A stretch of 64,000 bases of DNA, taken from positions 478,501 to 542,500 of the forward strand of contig WPIO01000089.1 of NCBI GenBank assembly GCA_009760855.2, in the 5' to 3' direction. This stretch comes from Cristatella mucedo. Lineage: Eukaryota > Bryozoa > Phylactolaemata > Cristatellidae. This document shows, piece by piece, positions 56,700-64,000 of this stretch (its first letter is position 1; the number at the start of each line of letters is the position of its first letter). The position numbers and the translations under genes are program-made. Under the pieces are notes generated by a model, which worked only from the letters and a program-made list of their open reading frames with translations, made no database searches and was not told the DNA's origin.

Positions 56700-57789
56700 C
56701 ACTAGTTGCCGCGCCCAGCCGACTGCTAGATCGCACTTTCCGAGTGACGAGCGAGCTTTCGGGGATTCAGTCTCTCTGAGTCTAGGTGCGGTGCCCCTCC
56801 TTTAGCCTCCAGAAGCCCGGCAACTCCTCCGCCGCGGCTACCAAACTTCCGGGGGAGGGGCTGTCGGACTCGTAGGGGAGAGTGCTCTCTGGAAGCTTCT
56901 CGGGCGACTTGCCTTTTAATCCGCCTCTCCTCTGCATCGGAGACTTAAAAGGCGTTATTCTTGGATTGGACCAAGATCGGGGACAGTGCGCTTATGCCGT
57001 CGCTTTCAGTGCGCACGCCGGGTCAGTTTCTAGAAGGGCAGCAGACGGCTTCCTTTGGAAGGAGAGACCGTCATTTCAATCAGAGGGGCCAAAGAGGAAA
57101 TTCTTCTGAAGCAGCAGATCTAAAGCGGGCCCGGCAGGGCCGCGCCCCCTTAGGTGGCGGCACTTGGTGCTTGCCGCCGCCGAATTCGGGGGATGCCGAT
57201 CTCGTTTTAGGAAAGTCTTGAGACGCCCGCAGAGCGATGATCTCGGCGTTCAGCATCGTACCGAGGATCGAGCGAGGCGATGCCCCGCTTCCCCCACCCC
57301 CTCCCGAGGGGCCACCGAGCCCCTGCGGACGGCACGCAGACGACCGGCTGCGTCAAAGCAGTCTCGCGCGCCAGAGTGGCTCCGCCCATTTTCTCTTTTA
57401 GTAAGAGCTAAGTAGGCGCCGCTCGTGGGCGCATTCGGCGAGCGGCTTTAGCCTCCCCGAACGAGGCGGCGTCCATTTCAGTTTCGACGGGGTCTAGATG
57501 GGCTAGCAAGGAGCGCCGGCCTTGACCCCCTTTGGCTCCGGGCTCTCCTCCCGAAGTACGATACGAAGCCAATTCCGTGGGCGGACCTGGAGACGAGCTT
57601 TCCAGGCAGCGAGCTGTCACCTTGCGGGGCTTCAGTCGTGAGTCTAGGGTGAGCCGCCCAGCGTAGACGGCCGGCAGCCGCGGGGGAGGGGGGGTTCTAT
57701 AGGGAGGAGTTCCTCGAGGCGGTTCCTCCGCGAGCTCCGTGCCAAAGTCTTTGGGAAAGGGGGCCTATAGCCTCGCTGGAGAGTTTAGC
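56700..57789. other. GC-rich stretch, no gene recognised
   Basis: GC-rich with short frames on both strands. Composition suggests a minor CpG-rich region. Confidence 0.4.
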
Positions 57790-57935
57790 TGATTTACCAG
57801 CCTCGTTTGCATGGCGGCAGAAGAGCCTTATCCGCTATCGCCACCGGTTGGCAATAAAGGATCCCCGCTACACGATTCGAGCCGACGACCTCGGTCATCA
57901 AGAGCCAGCACCTTACCTCCAGGGCTACGCGCGGG
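57790..57935 (-). mobile_element. SINE 1 copy, inverted
   Basis: The minus strand reads GGTAAGGTGCTGGCTCTTGA, GAGGTCGTCGGCTCGAATCG, GGGGATCCTTTATTGCCAAC and ends GGTAAATCAGCTAAA. Confidence 0.75.
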
Positions 57936-60589
57936 CCCTCGAAGAGCTCCGACACCGTCGCCGCCGCCGTGAAGCTTAGCTGTTGCTGCTACCGCACCGC
58001 TTCTGAACTCGAGGCCTCGGCCAAAAGCGCAGCGCACGCGTAGGGCGGCCAGTCCTTGCCGGCGTTCGACGCGTGAAAGGCAGCCTGTGAATGCAGCGCC
58101 TCGGCTAGCGAGTCGTAGAAGCTGCACCACACGGTCGTGGGTGTGCGCGCGCGAGCCGACGATAGCGGAGAGTACTGCAGCAATTAAGAACGATCGTACT
58201 TTAATAATAAAAAAAATGGTTGCGGTTATGCGAGGTTGCAAGGTCATCACTTGGCTGGTGACGGGCCAACGCCTTCACCGTAGGCCTTAACTCGTAAGAC
58301 ACCCGAAACAATTTGGATACAAGAACACAACTGCTGCCCACGCCACAATGAGGAGGAGCAAACCTCCTCGCGCGCAACGCTTCGCTAGCGAGTGCGACGG
58401 CAAGACTTATCTCTTTCGTTCCGAGCATCGGCTAGAAGACTGTCCAGTCTTGCTTGACACACGTTCAGGTATTTTTGACAGTCTGTGGGTTTGGTGGGCA
58501 ACGTCCAGCCGATCTCTTAGCTGAGAACGCACCCACACTAGCAGTCTTTCGAAACGCAGTGTACAATTTAAGCCAGTGCGAATCGGAGAAGGAAGTCAAA
58601 TCGAACTGCTTTGACGGCACGCTGATTGAACAGCAGTAGTGGTCGCTAGCATGAAAAGCTGCCGGCTGGCAGGCAGAGACGCGAAGATCTTAGCATTGCA
58701 TTCCCAAATTGAAATCGTAATGACCAAATCTGAAAAGAAAGCCGCGTAGCCATCACGACATGCAAAAATAGGTTATCAAAATAGCTTAACTGCAAAGATG
58801 AGTCTTTGAAACGCGAAACGCACTTACTCGACAAGCGAGGTCTTCTCTGCCGTTGTACAGCATGTGGTTGTATGACACGTAGCATTGTCGCTGCACTGGA
58901 ACTTGTCAAAACTCCGTCCCTCGTCGGCTAGCCAACTGGTCTCGAGACTCCACAGTGCAGAAACCGTTGGCAAAACGATTGCACAATAGTAAAGCGGATT
59001 GGCCAGCGTCAGAGCAGCAGTCCGTCACCTCAACAGTTGTTACTGTCGCAGTCTCGGAGCAAGTTCCAAAGTCACGTGGAGGGAGGGGCTCCAAGATGTC
59101 TCTAACAAGGGGGGGAGTTAGGAAGACCGAGCGCTTCGTTCGTGACATCTACGGTCGAAGCTTCTGGACCGGACACGTGCACGCTACCAGTAACAGTTGC
59201 CACGGACTCGTGTAAAATGCTGAAAGCCCTGGCTTCCCACGCCGGGCATAGCGGGCTTCCCGATTCACCGAGCGGTGCTTCAACCGTGGCTGGTGCACCT
59301 GTGCAGCACCTGCGGAGCACCTGTGCTACATCGTTCACCCGATCACCCTGGAAGTTTTCTAGGTTAACCCCTGGAAAGTTCGTTTCCGCCGTCGTCATTA
59401 GCCCACTGACGCTCCTTCTCGGTAATCTCAGCATTACTCGTACTAGGCTGCAGGCTAGCGATGTATTTGTATTCCGATGTCACTGCTGCCAACTCGTGCT
59501 TCAAGCATCGCGTATCTTGACTAGGAGCAATAGCACTTTTAATAAACGAGCGCCGATATTCAGCCCGATTTTTGCTAGCTGTGAGTGCTTATCTCAGAGC
59601 CATTGCGAAAGATGAGCGCGGCGCCTCTGCAGTTCTTTCAAGCTCCGCACGGCAGTGCCCTGCGACTCGCTTAAGCCTTAATTCGACGAAATTTGTCAGG
59701 GGATTTGTCTGAATCTCACATTTTGACAGAGCAAGCTAAACCAGTTAAGCTTTCGGGCACTCAGTTTCTCGAGTCGGGCACATGCTCTCTTTGTACCGAC
59801 CGCTGTACGGAGAGGCATGCTTCAGGTTCAACGCTCATCAGTCCAAAGGTATTCAAAGTAGTCAGTAGTCAGTAGTAGTACTCAGGTAGCCATAAGCAAT
59901 GGGATTAGCAATAAAAGAAAATGGCTGCCAACGGGCCTCAGCTACGATCCAACGCTTCTGACGCCAGACCTAGCAAGCCCAACGCGCCGCCGCAGCTCCT
60001 GTGGCTCGCGCCCCTCGCCACGCACCCGGCGTATGTATGGGTGCGTGGCGTGTCTTTTCGCGAGCGGCATCTCGAAGCAGCACTTCGAGCGAGTCTCAGG
60101 AGCCGCAACTCGCGCACAGGAAGAAGAGGCATGCAGATGTTTGCAGGGCAAGGCATCAGTCAAGAACCCGCCCGCCCCAATTTCCTTAATAACAAGTCGG
60201 TGTCCTCAATTTAGAGTGGTTTCGTCCAATGCCACCGATGGCAGGATGCACACAGCGGCCGCCGTTGCATACGACTGACGGTCCACCGCTGCCCAGGTAT
60301 AGTTACACTTTTTAAACCGTAGGCTTCGACGCATCAGATTTCTATAGCTCGTAATTCAGGAACGTCTAAGAGTCCGTTGCACTGTCGCAAGACGCGGCAG
60401 CGTTTCCCTGCGAAATTGGCTCTCCAACGCACAGCAAGCGAGCGTGACCTACTGACAGGAATCGGTAGCCTGTCGCCTAGGCATCCTTCCTCCTAGCATT
60501 CAGAGGCTGTCGCGAAATTTTCTTTTAGAAATAAATCAAAGCTCAGCAAGAGCAAAAACATTCGAAACGTCGACCGACGTCGATCGCGC
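57936..60589. other. No gene recognised
   Basis: Frames up to 157 codons at 59142-59615 (plus) and 110 codons at 59434-59102 (minus) overlap each other and match nothing I know. A strong minus-strand donor (CGA/GTAAGT) occurs near 58828. Confidence 0.4.
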
Positions 60590-61870
60590 GTGCCAAGGAG
60601 CCGGAGTCGCATTGACTCGTCGCTACAGCTGCCGCTTCTTCTCCTTCTTCTTCGAGCCGCCGGATGCGCCCGCCCCGCCGGCTCGGAAATGGCGACGACG
60701 CGACGCCATTTCCGAAGCAGCGCCCCTTTCGCGCGTCACCTGGTCGTCCAGGTCGCGGCGCTCGCCTCGACCAAGAGCAGCGACGCTAGCTCTCACTCGT
60801 ACGTGGGGCATTACCTCCGATCGATCGCGGCGACGCCGCCGCACACCTGCCGCCTCCTCCTGCCCGCTCCTCCGCAGCCGTTTGGGGCCCGGTGGGGCAG
60901 GGCCTTCTGAGGCCGCGCCTTTCCGACGGCGGCCGAGGTCGGAGCTCTCATCGGCCACCGCGGCGGCGGCGAGGCCGGCTCGTTCGGCCGCCCGTCGGTC
61001 GCTCCAGCGATGTCGAGCGAGCGGGTAGTGGGCGCCGTGGGGGTGACGGCGGTCGCTAGGGACGTCTTCGGTCGCACGCCGGCGCGGGCGGCCCGAACTG
61101 GCCTAAAAAGCGCGGCGGCCAGCGCCGGCTGCCGCCGCCGGCCGCCGCGCCCGCTCTCTTCCAGCACCGCGATTTCCGGCGAAGCGCGTCTGACCGCGCG
61201 GCGCCGCGGAGGCTTCGAATGCGCGACGGCGGCGGGAAAATTCAGAGAGAAATCGCCAATTCGTCCAAAGACCCGCGCGGGCGGCGCCGTCGATCCGAGT
61301 GGGACTCGGCGACAAAGGCCGGCGCCTGCGCGCTCGCTAACGCGAGAGCTAGAGGGCGCTGCGAAAGCGGCGCGCGAGACACGCCAGTCAGGCTCCGTGG
61401 GCAGAGATCTCCGGCGCCCGGCCAGCAGCCCGGCCAGCGACTGCGACCGCGACGACGTTCGAGCGACTGCCGCCAGCAATCGACTCGGCGGCAGCGGCGG
61501 CTGCTGCTCGCGACCGCGGCTCGTCAAGCTTTCGCCGTTCGCCTGCCGCTCGAGCGCGCAAGGGCCAGCGCTGCCCCCTGCTGCCGCGTCAGCTTTCGCA
61601 GCCAGCGGAAGAACGTACGACGCAGAGCGCCAGAGTGAGCCGATCGCAAGCCGCTAGGTGGCGCGCGGGGTCCGGAGGCGGCCGGGCGGCTGACTGCAAG
61701 CGCGCGACGGCCGCGCCGCGAGGAGCCGCGCCGGCGTCTGTCGGCGATCTTGAGACGGCGGAGACACCCGGGAGCAGCCCCGAGCGTGCGCGAAGCGACT
61801 TAGCGGGAATCGGATTGACGGCCCGCTAAGTCGGCGAGCCACCGCCGCTGCCGAGCGAGCCAATGAGGTT
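60590..61870. promoter_or_regulatory. CpG island, possible promoter
   Basis: About 1.3 kb of CpG-dense sequence with Arg/Ala/Ser-rich frames on both strands and no recognisable protein. Same reasoning as for the island at 51640. Confidence 0.42.
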
Positions 61871-63876
61871 GAGCGGTTTCGTCGGCGTCCGACTCGGTCG
61901 CCGCTGCCCTCGGCGGCTCAATTAATTAATAAGGCGCCAAGTCGCCGAGAGAGCGGCCGAAGCTCGCGACCGAAACTTCCTCCTTCGCTTAGTAGCTCTT
62001 CTGAACGGGAGAGTCGCTCGCCGACCGTTCCTCGACGTCCCCCTGCCCCTAGGCCGCCACCTGGACAGGTGGCAGCCTATAGGACGGTTGACCGGATCGG
62101 ATGCGTCTCCTGCTGCCATAGTCCGGCTTGCGATAATCCGGTTCTTGCTGATTTTCACTCATTTGGCGCTGTCTAGTGGGTGGCACTAAATTTATGCAGC
62201 CGATGTCGGCCTCAAGCCCAACGCCTCGTCCCCAACATCTGGTTCGTCTAGCGTAGCCCGCCCCCTCTGCGACGTCTGCCCGAACTCTGGGTGCAGCTCT
62301 AATGCAACGACTTGCCATTCGGTGAGCGCATTACCTCTTCCACTGCTGTCAAGTCGACCAAATTTCTTCGGAGGAATAATGCAAAAATCGTTGACTGCCT
62401 AGAAAGGAAAATGGCGGTGGCCAACTAATGGGGCGTCTGCTGCATTGTTATGACTGCTCGAGACCTGCCGAGGCTTCGTGTGCTCCTTCAAGCTGGACCG
62501 GATACTAGCTAACTGATGGCCTCGAACTGAATCAACCGCCGAATCCACCGTTAGGGAGGCGCTATCAACTCCACCTGCTCCAAGGAATATATCGAAGCAC
62601 TAGACGTCTCGGCAAATAGATCTCGAAGCTTCCGAGCAGCACCCGGCTCGGAGCCTCTCAGCGGTTCGAGTATGCACTACCAGCGACTTGCCGAGGCTGC
62701 TTCCCTGATGGCTGCTGCGGCCTGCAGCCACACCCTCCGTTCAGCACAGCAGCGGCAGCAGCAGTAGCAACGATCCGGACTCGAGGCCAGGTGCCGGTCT
62801 GGCCGGGTGCAGTGGGGTAGAGTGATTGCCGTCTGTCGTCGTCGTAGCTCGTATCCCTCGTCAGTACAGCCTCTGCTCTAGCGCCGGCCAGTGCACAGCT
62901 GCCTCAAGTTAGCAGCGCTCCCTGCGCTGGTACAAAAAGCAAGCTTCGGCGGCAGCTGGCATTTTCAAGCATTTCTGGGCTGACAGGTCGCTCACTCTAA
63001 TGGTGGACCGTTCGCTCTTCTGCTGCCCTGCATGTAAATCACGACCATCCGTAGCCGTTGTGCTTCGCTTCCCAGCAGAAATAGCAGCAGCAGCCCGCAG
63101 GCAGGCAGGCCAGCTTGGGGATCCAGTCTCAGAATCCACGGTAGCAGTAGCCCGAGCAGGCAACGACAGTTCTGCGGTTGGTCCGGCCTGCCGCTTGCTA
63201 CGGCAGTGGCGCCAAAGTGAGCCTGCTTGCGAAGCCACGCCTTTGCATCCGTGTAGTCTAACGGGGGCTAGCCACTGGGGTAGTGACCTAGAGGAGGGGG
63301 ATAAGAGAGGTCGTTTGGATGCAGCCGAAGCGGTGAAAGCAACTCTCAAGCAACAAATGCTGGAACCGGAATGCACTCTTTTGAGTCGGTGGCCGTGTGA
63401 CTCTGCAAGCCTGCTCGCTGCTGCTTCCTCAGATTTCTGTCTGCCTGAACAAGGTCACAGACGAGTGAGTCTGGCTTCACAGTGCTGAGATCGTGTGTTC
63501 CACTCCTGATGATGGCACAGCTCACCAGCTACAATTCTTCCTTCCAAACACTACCCACGTCCCCTTGGTGTGCTCTTAGCTCTCTGCTTGAAAACATTTC
63601 TTCCGAAGTTTTAGTGCTATATGAGTGCGGCTAACGGTTAAGTCATTTTGTGCAGTAGAATCTCAACCCGATCATGCTGAATGATGCTAAATGATGCCCC
63701 CACTGAAAACAGATAAAATTTCTGTTGCTACTTCCAGGTGGGCTGTGTCGAATGGCAATAGCCGATACGGCCCTTGCACTGCGTCCGTTTGTTGCTTTAA
63801 CGGTTCTCAGTGCTGATAAATATACCTCTATTTATATACAGAGTGTATATAAAGTATATATTCATACATATATACA
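61871..63876. other. No gene recognised
   Basis: A plus-strand frame of 162 codons (63000-63488) and a minus-strand frame of 155 codons (63376-62909) overlap. Neither shows a known motif. Confidence 0.4.
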
Positions 63877-63897
63877 TACACACACACACACACACAC

Positions 63898-63987
<90 letters not shown>
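63877..63987. repeat. (AC)n(AT)n(GT)n self-complementary tract
   Basis: ACACAC, then ATATATAT, then about 40 GT units. The AC and GT arms are complementary, so the tract can fold into a hairpin or cruciform. Confidence 0.95.
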
Positions 63988-63990
<3 letters not shown>

Positions 63991-64000
63991 GTATTATATG

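Noticed and set aside
61010-61657. A 215-codon plus-strand frame opposite a 238-codon minus-strand frame.
   Set aside because: Same reason: CpG composition removes stop codons; no conserved block is visible on either strand.

Overview
The window is animal nuclear DNA, probably from a bilaterian invertebrate (possibly a spiralian; the sequence alone does not fix the taxon). Evidence: small spliced exons with GT-AG introns and consistent phases, L2-like LINEs, tRNA-derived SINEs, abundant microsatellites and minisatellites, and CpG-rich islands. No operons, CRISPR arrays, rRNA genes or confident functional tRNA genes were seen. Most short open frames are not genes.

Two protein-coding genes can be reconstructed, both on the minus strand. 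Gene 1 (15619-22115, 5' end missing) has five phase-matched exons. It encodes a secreted-type protein with DWEDVAVGPC and YIADTGDKN motifs, as in uncharacterised beta-propeller-like proteins of invertebrates and bacteria. A partial second copy of its last two exons lies at 6837-6973 and 4991-5209. The penultimate exon copy carries two 1-base insertions and the last has lost its splice acceptor, yet the terminal exon is still fully open.

Gene 2 (27871 to about 41200, and probably beyond) is a Ras and Rab interactor (RIN, Drosophila sprint) homologue, a Rab5-family guanine nucleotide exchange factor. Six C-terminal exons and the exon before them join with matching phases and give a helical bundle, a VPS9 domain and a Ras-association domain. 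Upstream are two very long GC-rich exons coding for Ser/Ala/Gly-rich, probably disordered sequence. The N-terminal SH2 domain expected for the family was not confidently found; two candidate small exons lie at 43634-43744 and 44302-44381.

The rest is largely repeats. An L2-like LINE family is present in at least 15 truncated copies; the best (41860-43500) has a frameshifted reverse transcriptase. A second LINE family ends in ACATT repeats. Two SINE families are present, and one of them shares the hairpin-forming 3' tail of the L2-like LINE. Several insertions are nested. Minisatellites occur at 472-745, 5310-5530, 29515-29600 and 35413-35640, and long dinucleotide tracts at 8999, 11732, 48899, 56318 and 63877. 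CpG-rich stretches at 22800-24150, 51640-53420 and 60590-61870 are plausible promoter islands. Long intervals with nothing recognisable are listed as such.
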